Below, one piece after another: positions 1 through 6,706 of a DNA stretch of 8,249 bases; position 1 is the first letter of the stretch, and each line of letters opens with the position of its first letter. The translations under genes were made by a program, and so were the position numbers. Origin of the DNA: DASYTH01 sp035712165 (GTDB taxonomy: Bacteria > Actinomycetota > Actinomycetes > Mycobacteriales > Pseudonocardiaceae). Where the stretch lies: NCBI RefSeq assembly GCF_035712165.1, contig NZ_DASTBH010000169.1, forward strand, positions 1-8,249. The letters run 5' to 3'. The notes beneath the pieces were generated by a model. That model saw nothing but the letters and a program-made list of their open reading frames with translations, searched no databases and had not been told where the DNA came from.

Positions 1-617
1 CGGCCGTCGTGCGCGGTTCCCGGGTAGCCGAGGGCCAGCACCGGAGTGCCGACCGGTGCCGGGTCGTCCCGGATCGCCATGGCGGGCAGGCGATCGCGGG
101 GCACCTTGAGCACGGCGACGTCCCCGCCGGCCGGCGTCACCAGGTTGGCCACCGTGGCCGGGGCGAGGTCGTCGCCGAGCCGCACCTGGATCTCCCGGTC
201 CACCAGGCTGTCCGGCGTCGCGCCCTCGGTGACGCCGTGATCGGCGAAGGCCTGCTTGGCCTTCACCGGATCGCCCACCCGCCCGGCCTTGGCCAGTTCC
301 TCGATGGCCGCGTCGAACAGCACTCCGCCGCCGCCGTCGGCTCCGGTGTGGACACAGTGGCTGGCGGTCGCCACGTACCCGTCCGGGTTGATCACCGCGC
401 CGCCGCAGGACGCCGTCCGGTCGTAACCGGTCGTGCCGCCGAACACCTCACCGGTCCGCCGGTCGCGCACCCAGCCGTGCCACCGCACCTCGACCGACAC
501 CAGCGCCGGCCGGGCAACGGCGAACGCCACCTCCTGCGGCTCGGACGGCGCGGCGGCGGCGGGCGCCTGCAGGGCCAGGAACGCGCCGGCGCACAGCGCC
601 GCGAGCCGGCCGGTCAT
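1..617 (-). CDS. Secreted trypsin-like serine protease (S1/HtrA-like), 3' part beyond the window
   Basis: Partial gene: the first 205 codons are visible and the frame is open to the left edge. Residues 1-24 form a signal peptide: MTGR, a hydrophobic stretch, then an Ala-rich cleavage region (APAAAA). The chymotrypsin fold follows. The sequence CGGAVI (71-76) precedes the catalytic histidine in TASHC (His87). The catalytic aspartate is Asp166 in GGDVAVLKV, and LALGYPG near residues 188-194 matches the strand after it. The nucleophile Ser (GxSGG) should lie just outside the window, so activity cannot be confirmed. The gap between His87 and Asp166 is about 79 residues, longer than usual. It holds a polar, probably helical insertion around residues 99-145. 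The ATG overlaps the upstream gene's stop (ATGA), which suggests translational coupling. By the DVAVLKV and ALGYPG motifs it is closer to HtrA/trypsin-2-like peptidases than to digestive trypsins. The target is unknown. Confidence 0.85.
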   Translation of the reverse strand, partial: MTGRLAALCAGAFLALQAPAAAAPSEPQEVAFAVARPALVSVEVRWHGWVRDRRTGEVFGGTTGYDRTASCGGAVINPDGYVATASHCVHTGADGGGGVLFDAAIEELAKAGRVGDPVKAKQAFADHGVTEGATPDSLVDREIQVRLGDDLAPATVANLVTPAGGDVAVLKVPRDRLPAMAIRDDPAPVGTPVLALGYPGTAHDG

Positions 618-1240
618 CCGTACGCCCCGGCGACGCGGGTAAAGGTTCCCCGGTACCCGGTCGACCCGGTCTCGGTGAACTGGTTGCCCTGACAGGTGTA
701 CGGGTCGTCCTCGTTGAGCGTCGGGTTCGGCCCGTCCGGTGCGGTGGTGGACAACAGCCCGCGATGGTCGTAAAAGGACCAGAAGACCGTGGAGCCGGTA
801 CGGGCCGGGTAGGTGATCACCCGGTCGGTGGCGTGCCAGGTGAACTCGGCGACGCCGGTGCCGACCAGGCGGAGTTGGTTGCCCCGGAACGTACCGGAGT
901 ACGTCAGACCGTCCAGCCGCTCGGTGGCGGTACCGTCCGGGCGGAACTCCAGGATTCGTCCACTGGCGACAAGCGGGATCGGCGGCTGGTCGGTGTAGAA
1001 CTTGTTCATGATGACTTCGTCGGTGGACCGCCACGTCCCGATCAGACAGAGCGGCGGCCCGGCAGCGCGGGTGGCGGTGACCGGCCGGGTGGTCGGGGAG
1101 AGCCGGGTGGCGGCGACGGCGACGGCGGCGTCCGCGCGCTCGGGCCGCTCGTCGGTCAGCACGGTCACGGTCAGCGCGATGGCCACCAGCAGCGCGCACA
1201 CGGCGACGGCGAACAGCGTCCCGGTCGCGGTTTTCCCCAC
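614..1240 (-). CDS. Membrane-anchored protein with lipocalin-like exported domain, function unknown
   Basis: A 208-residue protein that I do not recognise by name. Residues 7-28 are one hydrophobic segment after a short basic start (GKT), fitting a signal anchor with the rest outside the cell. Residues 30-62 are a Thr/Ala/Arg/Pro-rich linker. The globular part (65-206) starts with LIGTWRS, continues with FRPDGTATE, YSGTFRG and LRLVG, and ends with YRGTFTRV. This order of GTW plus alternating beta strands resembles lipocalin/calycin-type barrels, but that is inference. Cys65 and Cys183 could form a disulphide across the domain. The start is GTG at 1240, because an in-frame TAG lies four codons upstream and no downstream start keeps the whole hydrophobic segment. 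There is no Shine-Dalgarno, and a -10-like hexamer sits six bases upstream. The stop overlaps the ATG of the secreted protease, so the two are probably co-translated and may work together at the cell surface. Confidence 0.75.
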   Translation of the reverse strand: MGKTATGTLFAVAVCALLVAIALTVTVLTDERPERADAAVAVAATRLSPTTRPVTATRAAGPPLCLIGTWRSTDEVIMNKFYTDQPPIPLVASGRILEFRPDGTATERLDGLTYSGTFRGNQLRLVGTGVAEFTWHATDRVITYPARTGSTVFWSFYDHRGLLSTTAPDGPNPTLNEDDPYTCQGNQFTETGSTGYRGTFTRVAGAYG

Positions 1241-1246
1241 CGGGTC

Positions 1247-1252
1247 ATGCTA
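1247..1252 (-). promoter_or_regulatory. Candidate -10 element placing transcription start at the GTG (leaderless)
   Basis: On the minus strand TAGCAT (fits TANNNT) ends six bases before the GTG at 1240. That is the usual distance from a -10 element to the transcription start. Together with the missing Shine-Dalgarno, this suggests a leaderless mRNA, which is common in actinobacteria. No good -35 is visible 16-19 bases further upstream, so the call is tentative. Confidence 0.35.
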
Positions 1253-1291
1253 TTGGCTGCGGCCCGGGTGCCGGGGCGGAAGTTTCCCAAC

Positions 1292-1299
1292 AGAGGGGG
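1292..1299 (+). promoter_or_regulatory. Ribosome binding site that decides the crotonase start
   Basis: AGAGGGGG lies seven bases before the ATG at 1307 and only four before the in-frame GTG at 1304. The spacing favours the ATG. It also rules out the long upstream extension of the same frame, which runs antisense through the 614-1240 gene. Confidence 0.7.
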
Positions 1300-1306
1300 T
1301 TCTGTG

Positions 1307-2065
1307 ATGACCGGTCCAACGGTGCTCGTCCGCCGCGACGGTGCGATCGGCGAGATCGTGCTCAACCGGCCGGACAAGCTCAACGCGTTGAGCCTGGAGC
1401 TGGTTCGGGACCTGGCGGCCGCGGTCGAGGAGCTGGCCGGCGATCCGGACCTGCGGGTGGTGGTGGTCCGCGGCGCCGGCCGGGCGTTCTGCGCCGGGCT
1501 GGACCTGGACATGGTCGGCGAGCAGGGCATGCCGCCGGACTTCTTCCCCGTTCAGGAGCGGGCTTTCACCGCGCTGGAGCGGCTGCCGGCGATCGTCATC
1601 GCCCAGATCCACGGGCACTGCCTCGGCGGCGGCCTGCAACTGGCGCTGGCCTGCGACATCCGGATCGCCCGGGCGGACGCCCGGCTCGGCCTGCCGGCCG
1701 CGCTGGAGGGGTTGGTGCCGGGGGCAGCGCCCTGGCGGCTGCCGCGGTTCGTCGGTATGGGCCGGGCGATGCGCCTGGCCGTGCTCGGCACGCCGGTGGA
1801 CGCGCGGGAGGCGCTGGACATCGGCCTGGTCGACCACCTGCTGCCGGACGAGGACTTCGCCGCTCTGGCAACGGAGCTGGCGCAGCGGTACGCCGGCGTG
1901 CCGGCCCGGGCCGCCGCCGGGGTCAAGGAACTGGTGCGGTCGGCGTTCGACGTCACCTTCGACGACTCCTACCGGCGGACCCGGGAGATCATCGCCGAGT
2001 GCGAGCGGTCGGCCGATGCGCGTGCGGCCAAAGAGCTATGGGCCGCCCGCCGGTCGGAGCAGTGA
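1307..2065 (+). CDS. Enoyl-CoA hydratase/isomerase (crotonase) family protein lacking both canonical catalytic Glu
   Basis: A 252-residue protein, the usual length for the crotonase superfamily, which handles acyl-CoA thioesters in the cytosol. Family marks are clear: NRPDKLNALS (20-29), the first oxyanion-hole region FCAGLDL (61-67), the second at CLGGGLQLALACD (105-117), LEGLVPG (133-139) and a GLVDHL segment (173-178). The two glutamates that do the hydration chemistry in rat mitochondrial enoyl-CoA hydratase (Glu144 and Glu164) align with Gln111 (GGGLQLA) and Ala131 (GLPAALE). The CoA-binding and oxyanion parts are kept, but ordinary hydratase activity is unlikely. An isomerase, a hydrolase or a non-catalytic acyl-CoA binder are all possible. 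The segment after LVPG reads AAPWRLPR rather than the common GGTQRLPR. It starts at the ATG with a strong Shine-Dalgarno, and is followed after 13 bp by a lipoprotein gene, probably co-transcribed. Confidence 0.88.
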   Translation: MTGPTVLVRRDGAIGEIVLNRPDKLNALSLELVRDLAAAVEELAGDPDLRVVVVRGAGRAFCAGLDLDMVGEQGMPPDFFPVQERAFTALERLPAIVIAQIHGHCLGGGLQLALACDIRIARADARLGLPAALEGLVPGAAPWRLPRFVGMGRAMRLAVLGTPVDAREALDIGLVDHLLPDEDFAALATELAQRYAGVPARAAAGVKELVRSAFDVTFDDSYRRTREIIAECERSADARAAKELWAARRSEQ

Positions 2066-2078
2066 TCTAGATTTGGGT

Positions 2079-3197
2079 ATGCGTGCGCGAGTGGCCCTGC
2101 TGACCCTGCTGACCGTTGCGGCGACCGGGTGTGACTCGGGGGCCGGGTCCGGGTCGGGCGAGCCGCCCGAGGTGGCTTTCACCAAGATCGACCTACCGGC
2201 CGGGGCGGAGCCCGTCCTGCTGTCCACCGCGAAGGACGTTCTGCTGGTCGGGGTGCGCCGGGAGGGGGCGCCGGTGGTGCCCGGACTGCTGCGCCGGGGC
2301 GCGGACGGCACGCTTGCCGAGATCCCGCTGACCCCGGGCAGCCCCTACGGAAAGCTGGCGCGCTGGTATTCGATCGTCTCCGACGGCGACCGCGTCGTCG
2401 CGATCGGGGGCGAGCGGGGCGGCGCGCACGCCAACGTCCGGTGGAGTGCGTGGACCGGTTCGCTGGCCGGGCTCACCGAGCAGCCGCAGGGGTTCAGTGT
2501 GTTCGGCGGGCAGGGCGCGGGTGAGTTGGCCGACGCGGTGCTCACGCCGGCCGGGCCGGTGCTGGTCGGCTCGTGGGAAAACGCCACGCGGGGCGGTCTG
2601 GACCTCGCGGTCTGGACCAATTCCGGCCCCGACTGGGTCCGGCAGAGCTCGGCCGGCACCGCGCTGGAGAGCACACCAGACAAGCTGGGCCTGCCCATCG
2701 CCGCGACCGCGCTCGAGCCGGGTGTCCTGGTCGCCGGTTGGCAGCTGATCGGCGGTAACCAGGTCCCCGCGGTGTGGCGCTCGGCGTCCGGTGCCACCGG
2801 CTGGACCACCACGGCGCTGCCCGACTCCGGCCGGACCGGCGCGGCGATGGCGGTCCGCTGCTGGGGTTCGGCCTGTGCCGTCGCCGGCCGGGTCGACGAC
2901 AAGCTGGCACTGTGGCGGTATTCCGGCGATGCCTGGACCCGGCTGCCCGATGTGCCGCCGGTTCCGGTCGGCGACAAGGACCATCTGGTGGCCCCGGTCG
3001 AGATCGACGGCCAGACGAGCCAGGTCTACGCCGACGGCGACACCGTGCGGATCGCCCGCACGGACGGCCGAACCTGGACCGTCCGCACCGCCGCCGGCCC
3101 CACCGGTGCGGTCACCGCCGCCATCACCGCCGGCGACGCCCTCTACCTAGTCGCCGGCCAGACCCTGTGGCGCGCCGACCTCGCCGCGCTGCGCTGA
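2079..3197 (+). CDS. Lipoprotein with propeller-like W-rich repeats, function unknown
   Basis: A 372-residue protein. The N-terminus has a basic start (MRAR), a hydrophobic core and a lipobox-like ATGC, giving Cys18 as the lipidation site. The Ala at -3 is less typical than Leu or Val. A Gly/Ser-rich tether (19-30) follows. The rest is all-beta in character, with recurring units in which a W/A-L/V-W-x-x-S-G pattern precedes a second W. Examples are around 122-128 (RWSAWTG), 178-186 (AVWTNSGPDW), 231-242 (AVWRSASGATGW), 278-286 (ALWRYSGDAW) and 325-333 (RIARTDGRTW). This suggests a beta-propeller-type surface protein, an inference from the repeats only. Cys261 and Cys266 are close and may pair. 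I chose the ATG at 2079 over an in-frame ATG at 2016, because the latter would bury the signal peptide behind 21 charged residues and overlap the crotonase. No strong Shine-Dalgarno is present, so translation may depend on the upstream gene. Confidence 0.78.
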   Translation: MRARVALLTLLTVAATGCDSGAGSGSGEPPEVAFTKIDLPAGAEPVLLSTAKDVLLVGVRREGAPVVPGLLRRGADGTLAEIPLTPGSPYGKLARWYSIVSDGDRVVAIGGERGGAHANVRWSAWTGSLAGLTEQPQGFSVFGGQGAGELADAVLTPAGPVLVGSWENATRGGLDLAVWTNSGPDWVRQSSAGTALESTPDKLGLPIAATALEPGVLVAGWQLIGGNQVPAVWRSASGATGWTTTALPDSGRTGAAMAVRCWGSACAVAGRVDDKLALWRYSGDAWTRLPDVPPVPVGDKDHLVAPVEIDGQTSQVYADGDTVRIARTDGRTWTVRTAAGPTGAVTAAITAGDALYLVAGQTLWRADLAALR

Positions 3198-3204
3198 CAA
3201 CCCC

Positions 3205-3242
3205 GCGAGTCCCCAGTTCGGGACCGGCGAGTTCCCATTTCG
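3205..3242. repeat. Imperfect direct repeat, period 22 bp
   Basis: Two 16-bp copies, GCGAGTCCCCAGTTCG (3205-3220) and GCGAGTTCCCATTTCG (3227-3242), match at 14 of 16 positions with a 6-bp spacer. They lie directly after the lipoprotein stop codon in the convergent gap. No gene covers them. Confidence 0.7.
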
Positions 3243-3267
3243 AAAGCCATGTATGCCAACAGCGGCG

Positions 3268-3288
3268 GGCGGCGCCTGCGGCGCCGCC
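3268..3288. terminator. GC-rich hairpin, likely bidirectional terminator
   Basis: A perfect inverted repeat, GGCGGCGCC with a TGC loop and GGCGCCGCC (9-bp stem, 3-base loop). It lies between the convergent lipoprotein and aminotransferase genes. There is no U-tract, which is common for actinobacterial terminators. Its place and stability suggest it ends transcripts from both sides. Confidence 0.55.
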
Positions 3289-3302
3289 GCGCCGTGCCGA
3301 AG

Positions 3303-3340
3303 GCGCGCTGGCGCGGGTGCCGTTCCGGGCGCCAGCACGC
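3303..3340. terminator. Second hairpin just beyond the aminotransferase stop
   Basis: Arms GCTGGCGC (3307-3314) and GCGCCAGC (3329-3336) pair perfectly around a 14-base loop. The stem extends by GCG/CGC (3303-3305 with 3338-3340) after one mismatch. It begins seven bases past the end of the aminotransferase gene on the minus strand, a good place for that operon's terminator. Confidence 0.5.
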
Positions 3341-3346
3341 GAGTCG

Positions 3347-4705
3347 TCAGATGTGCTGCCAGGCTTCGGTGAGGACGGTGCGGAGGATCTGTTCCATCTC
3401 GGCGAAGTGGGTCTCGTCGCAGATGAGCGGCGGGGCGAGTTGGACGACCGGATCGCCGCGGTCGTCGGCGCGGCAGTAGAGGCCGGCGTCGAACAGGGCG
3501 CGGGACAGGAAGCCGCGCAGCAGGCGTTCGGACTCCTCGACGTTGAAGGACGCCCGGGTGGCCTTGTCCTTGACCAACTCGATGCCGAAGAAGTAGCCGT
3601 CCCCCCGGACGTCGCCGACGATGGGGAGGTCGCGGAGGCGGTCCAGATAGGACCGGAACAGGCCGGTGTTGGCGCGGACGTGACCGTTGAGGTCCTCGCG
3701 CTCGAACAGGTCGAGGTTGGCCAGGGCGACGGCGGCGCCCACGGGATGGCCGCCGAAGGTGATGCCGTGCACGAAGCAGGTCCGGCCGGACAGGAACGGC
3801 TCGGCCAGCCGGTCCGACGCGATCATGGCGCCGAGCGGGACGTAGCCGCTGGTGAGGCCCTTGGCGCAGGTGATGATGTCGGGCACGTAGCCGTACCGGT
3901 CGGCGCCGAAGTACTCGCCCAGCCGGCCGAACGCGCAGATCACCTCGTCGGACACCAGCAGCACGTCGTAGCGGTCGCAGATCTCCCGCACCCGCTGGAA
4001 GTAACCGGGCGGCGGGGGAAGACAGCCGCCGGCGTTCTGCACGGGTTCGAGGTAGACGGCGGCGACGGTGTCCGGCCCCTCGGCCTCGATCGCCTCGGCG
4101 ATCCGGTCGGCCGCCCAGGCGCCGAACACCTCCGGGGATGCGTCGGCGCCGGCCGGAGCGCGGTAGTAGTTGGTGTTCGGCACCCGGATCGTGGACGGCA
4201 CCAGCGGCTCGAAATCCTGTTTGAGCAACGGGATCCCGGTGATCGACAGCGCGCCCATGGTGGTGCCGTGGTAGGCGATGGACCGGGAGATCACCTTGTG
4301 CTTCAACGGTTTTCCGGTCAGCCGGAAGTACGCCCGGGCCAGCTTCCAGGCGCTCTCCACGGCTTCCGACCCGCCCGCGGTGAAGAAGATCCGGTTCAGG
4401 TCGCCGGGCGCCAGGCCGGCCAGCCGCTCGGCCAGCTCGATCGCGGTCGGGTGCGCGTAGGACCAGATCGGGAAGTAGGCAAGCTCCGCGGCCTGCTTGG
4501 CCGCGGCCTCGGCCAACTCGGTGCGGCCGTGCCCGGCCTGCACCACGAACAGGCCGGAAAGGCCGTCCAGGTAGCGTTTTCCGTCCATGTCGTACACGTA
4601 CGGGCCTTCGCCCCGGACGATCACCGGCACCGGATGCTCGGCATAGCTGGCCAGCCGGGTGAAGTGCATCCAGAGGTGGTCGCGGGCGGCGTCCTGCAGG
4701 TTCAT
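3347..4705 (-). CDS. Class III PLP-dependent aminotransferase (omega-amino acid/polyamine type)
   Basis: A 452-residue, full-length fold-type I aminotransferase, cytosolic. PLP-site marks are in order. TAGGSEAVESAW (109-120) holds the phosphate and YHG (145-147) stacks on the ring. Asp253 in SDEVICAFGR contacts the pyridine nitrogen, and Lys282 in CAKGLTSG forms the Schiff base. Thr316 in HGITFGGHP comes from the partner subunit, and Arg367 in GDVRGDG is the likely carboxylate contact. The family moves terminal amino groups of omega-amino acids or diamines (beta-alanine, GABA, putrescine, taurine) to pyruvate or 2-oxoglutarate; the sequence alone does not fix the substrate. It does not look like lysine 6-aminotransferase. 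From memory it resembles the Streptomyces coelicolor aminotransferase SCO5655, near polyamine-transport genes, but this is unchecked. The ATG at 4705 is preferred: it overlaps the regulator stop as ATGA and has a GGGG six bases upstream. The other in-frame ATG at 4717 has no Shine-Dalgarno. Confidence 0.9.
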   Translation of the reverse strand: MNLQDAARDHLWMHFTRLASYAEHPVPVIVRGEGPYVYDMDGKRYLDGLSGLFVVQAGHGRTELAEAAAKQAAELAYFPIWSYAHPTAIELAERLAGLAPGDLNRIFFTAGGSEAVESAWKLARAYFRLTGKPLKHKVISRSIAYHGTTMGALSITGIPLLKQDFEPLVPSTIRVPNTNYYRAPAGADASPEVFGAWAADRIAEAIEAEGPDTVAAVYLEPVQNAGGCLPPPPGYFQRVREICDRYDVLLVSDEVICAFGRLGEYFGADRYGYVPDIITCAKGLTSGYVPLGAMIASDRLAEPFLSGRTCFVHGITFGGHPVGAAVALANLDLFEREDLNGHVRANTGLFRSYLDRLRDLPIVGDVRGDGYFFGIELVKDKATRASFNVEESERLLRGFLSRALFDAGLYCRADDRGDPVVQLAPPLICDETHFAEMEQILRTVLTEAWQHI

Positions 4706-5157
4706 CGGGTACCCCATGAGTAGGTCTGTTTGGCGAGCTTGAGGTAGACGAAGGTCTCGGTCGACCGCACGCCGGGGATCGACCGGATCGTGTCGTTGAG
4801 CAGCCGCAGCAGGTGCTCGTCGTCGGTGCACACCAACTCGACCAGCAGGTCGTAGCCGCCCGCGCAGATCACCACGTAGTCGATCTCGTCGATCCCCGCG
4901 AGCGCGTCGGCCACCGGCCGGATGTCGCCCTCGACCTTGACCCCGACCATGACCTGCCGGGCGAAGCCGAGCCGGAGCGGATCGGTGACCGCGACGATCT
5001 GCATCACGCCGGAGTCCAGCAGCCGCCCCACCCGCTGGCGCACCGCGGCCTCGGACAGCCCGACCACGGCGGCCAGCGTGGCATAGGAGGCGCGGCCGTC
5101 CTGTTGCAGCCGCTCGATGATCCGTTTGTTGACGTCGTCAAGGACTGGCTCGGTCAT
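4702..5157 (-). CDS. Lrp/AsnC family transcriptional regulator
   Basis: A 151-residue protein, the standard size for this family. The N-terminal winged helix-turn-helix covers about residues 6-50: LDDVNKRIIERLQQDGRASY, then VGLSEAAVRQRVGRLLDSGV as the recognition region. A short hinge leads to IVAVTDPLRLGF. The C-terminal RAM effector domain (about 68-143) includes VEGDI, the turn GGYDLLVELV (100-109) that typically shapes the amino acid pocket, and IPGVRSTETFVYLKL. Such regulators form dimers and higher oligomers, bind DNA as a function of an amino acid ligand, and often control adjacent transport and catabolic genes. The ATG at 5157 lies within the end of the permease gene (20-nt overlap), with GGGA seven bases upstream. 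Its stop overlaps the aminotransferase start. It therefore probably controls its own operon, and perhaps the divergent dehydrogenase, in response to the permease substrate. Confidence 0.93.
   Translation of the reverse strand: MTEPVLDDVNKRIIERLQQDGRASYATLAAVVGLSEAAVRQRVGRLLDSGVMQIVAVTDPLRLGFARQVMVGVKVEGDIRPVADALAGIDEIDYVVICAGGYDLLVELVCTDDEHLLRLLNDTIRSIPGVRSTETFVYLKLAKQTYSWGTR
4712..4715 (-). promoter_or_regulatory. Ribosome binding site for the aminotransferase, inside the regulator gene
   Basis: GGGG on the minus strand, six bases before the ATG at 4705. It decides this start over the ATG at 4717, which is itself part of the same motif (ATGGGG). Confidence 0.5.
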
Positions 5158-6661
5158 GCTCGGGTCCCGCCCCCTCGGGTTCCATCGTGCCGCCCCGGAA
5201 ATAGGCCGGCGACACGATGTTGTAGATGATCATGAGCACGATGCCGAGCAGGATCGACCCGATGCCGTAGACGAAGGCGCCGCCGACGCCGAGCAGCGTG
5301 GTGTCGCCCGACTCCGGGTCGAGCAGGTCGATCGCGGTCTTGACGAACGCCGCGAACAGCAGCAGCGCGCCGAGCAGCGGCATGATCACCTTCTGCAGCG
5401 CGGCCCGGAACCCGGCGCGCAGCTGCCGGCGGTACCGCCAGGCCGAGGCGAGCCCGGTCAGCCCGTAGTAGAACGCGATCATCAGGCCGATCGACAGGAT
5501 CAGGTCGGACAGGCCGGCCTCGGACAGCGCGTAGAGCCCGGCGAAGAACGCGACCGACACGATGCCCATCGCCCAGGTGGACAGCGTCGGGGTCTGGTTG
5601 CGCGGGTGCACCTTGCCGAACGAGCGCGGCAGCGCCTTGTACGCCGCCATGGCCAGGGTGGTCCGCGCGGTCGGCAGGATCGTGGTCTGGGTGGACGCCG
5701 CGGCCGAGGTCAACACGGCGATGATCAGCAGCTTGCCGCCCCAGCTGCCGAGCACGCTCTGGCCGATGACGGCGAACACGTCGTTCTCGTTCTCCGGGTT
5801 GGCCAGGCCGATGCCCTCCTCGCCGACTCCCGCGTAGGCCTGCGTGGCGATCGTGATGATCAGGTAGGTGGCCAGCAGGACGAGCGTGGAGATCACCGCC
5901 GCCCGGCCGGGGTTCACCGACGGCTCGGTGGTCTCCTCGTTCGCCGCGACGGCCGAGTCCCAGCCCCAGTAGATGAACACCGCGAGCAGGAACCCGGCGG
6001 ATAACGCGCTGAACGACAGCGTGAACGGGTTGAACCAGTCCCAGGAGATCTTGATCGCCTGCTCGCCCGCCGACCCGGCGTACACCTTCACCAGCGCGAC
6101 CACCGAGAAGATCGCCAGGATCAGCAGTTCCGCGCCGAGCAGCAGGTACTGGGTGCGGGCGGACAGTTCGATGCCGCGCCAGGCGATCCAGGTCATCAGC
6201 AGGATCCAGGCCGAACCGGCGAGGATCAGCGCGAGCTTGTTCGCGGCCAGGTCGTGCAAGCCGAACAGCTGGAAGGTGTAGCTGGCCGCGATCTGCGCCA
6301 GCGACGCCATCACGATGATGTCCGCGACCACGATCACCCAGCCGACCAGCCACCCCGTGCGCCGGCCGAGGGTGCGGGCGACCCAGGTGAAGCTGGTGCC
6401 GCAGTCCGGCGACTCGTTGTTGAGCGACTTGTAGGCGTAGGAGACGAACAGCATCGGCAGGAACGCGAGCAGCATGATGATCGGCCCGCGGTCGCCGACC
6501 TCCTGGGCGATCCCGCCGAGCGTGGCCGCCGCGCTGTAGCCGGGCGCGGTGGACGCCACAGCGATCACAATGCTGGACAACAGGCCGATCGCGCCGAGTT
6601 TGAGACCTTTGCCCGCGACGCCGGGCGAACCGGGCGTCGTCTCGGGAGCGGTGGTTGTCAT
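5138..6661 (-). CDS. APC superfamily amino acid/amine permease
   Basis: A 507-residue inner-membrane protein with about 12 hydrophobic segments. TM1 carries the family signature STAPGYSAAAT (37-47), whose unwound glycine region binds the substrate amino group. Other clear helices lie near 60-77, 103-125, 143-160, 173-192, 214-234, 254-275, 308-330, 361-380, 387-405, 427-445 and 459-482. FTWVARTLGRRTGWLVGW (91-108) is typical of amino acid-polyamine-organocation transporters. The N-terminus is short, polar and Pro/Thr-rich, and the C-terminus ends in a short acidic cytosolic tail. Substrate cannot be read from sequence; amino acids, GABA or polyamines are all plausible given the aminotransferase downstream. 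The ATG at 6661 has GAGGA eight bases upstream and is the first gene of the operon. Its last 20 nt overlap the Lrp-type regulator. Transcription probably starts in the 135-bp gap shared with the divergent dehydrogenase. Confidence 0.92.
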   Translation of the reverse strand: MTTTAPETTPGSPGVAGKGLKLGAIGLLSSIVIAVASTAPGYSAAATLGGIAQEVGDRGPIIMLLAFLPMLFVSYAYKSLNNESPDCGTSFTWVARTLGRRTGWLVGWVIVVADIIVMASLAQIAASYTFQLFGLHDLAANKLALILAGSAWILLMTWIAWRGIELSARTQYLLLGAELLILAIFSVVALVKVYAGSAGEQAIKISWDWFNPFTLSFSALSAGFLLAVFIYWGWDSAVAANEETTEPSVNPGRAAVISTLVLLATYLIITIATQAYAGVGEEGIGLANPENENDVFAVIGQSVLGSWGGKLLIIAVLTSAAASTQTTILPTARTTLAMAAYKALPRSFGKVHPRNQTPTLSTWAMGIVSVAFFAGLYALSEAGLSDLILSIGLMIAFYYGLTGLASAWRYRRQLRAGFRAALQKVIMPLLGALLLFAAFVKTAIDLLDPESGDTTLLGVGGAFVYGIGSILLGIVLMIIYNIVSPAYFRGGTMEPEGAGPEHDRASP

Positions 6662-6669
6662 CGATGCCG

Positions 6670-6674
6670 TCCTC
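6670..6674 (-). promoter_or_regulatory. Ribosome binding site of the permease
   Basis: GAGGA on the minus strand, eight bases before the ATG at 6661. It is a good Shine-Dalgarno match that supports this start. Confidence 0.6.
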
Positions 6675-6706
6675 GATCCATGGACCCCGGGAGAACCCTG
6701 GCTGCG

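Noticed and set aside
9..692. 227-codon plus-strand frame at the left edge
   Set aside because: It is antisense to the serine protease, whose His and Asp motifs and signal peptide are clear. It also crosses into the neighbouring gene.
764..1306. Upstream extension of the crotonase frame
   Set aside because: It is antisense to the 614-1240 gene and lies before a strong Shine-Dalgarno and ATG. Crotonases start near the beta strand at TVLVRR, as here.
2193..2984. 263-codon minus-strand frame antisense to the lipoprotein
   Set aside because: No domain, no ribosome site, Arg/Pro/Gly-rich composition. The plus frame has a signal peptide and repeated W motifs.
3147..3338. Small minus-strand frame in the convergent gap (63 codons)
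   Set aside because: It consists of the hairpins, the direct repeat and the antisense end of the lipoprotein, with no ribosome site. It is better explained as non-coding sequence.
2774..4723. 649-codon open frame on the plus strand through the aminotransferase gene
   Set aside because: It runs across the lipoprotein end, the hairpins and antisense to an aminotransferase with all PLP motifs. Its composition (Gly/Arg/Asp/His/Val-rich, no motifs) is typical of an antisense shadow in GC-rich DNA.
4706..4831. N-terminal extension of the aminotransferase frame
   Set aside because: It lies inside the regulator gene and is Arg/Ala-rich. The ATGA overlap and GGGG ribosome site fit the start at 4705.
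5154..6353. 399-codon minus-strand frame inside the permease gene
   Set aside because: It is an Arg/Asp/Gly-rich frame-shifted copy of the permease with no membrane segments or motifs, while the overlapping frame has a full 12-helix APC protein.
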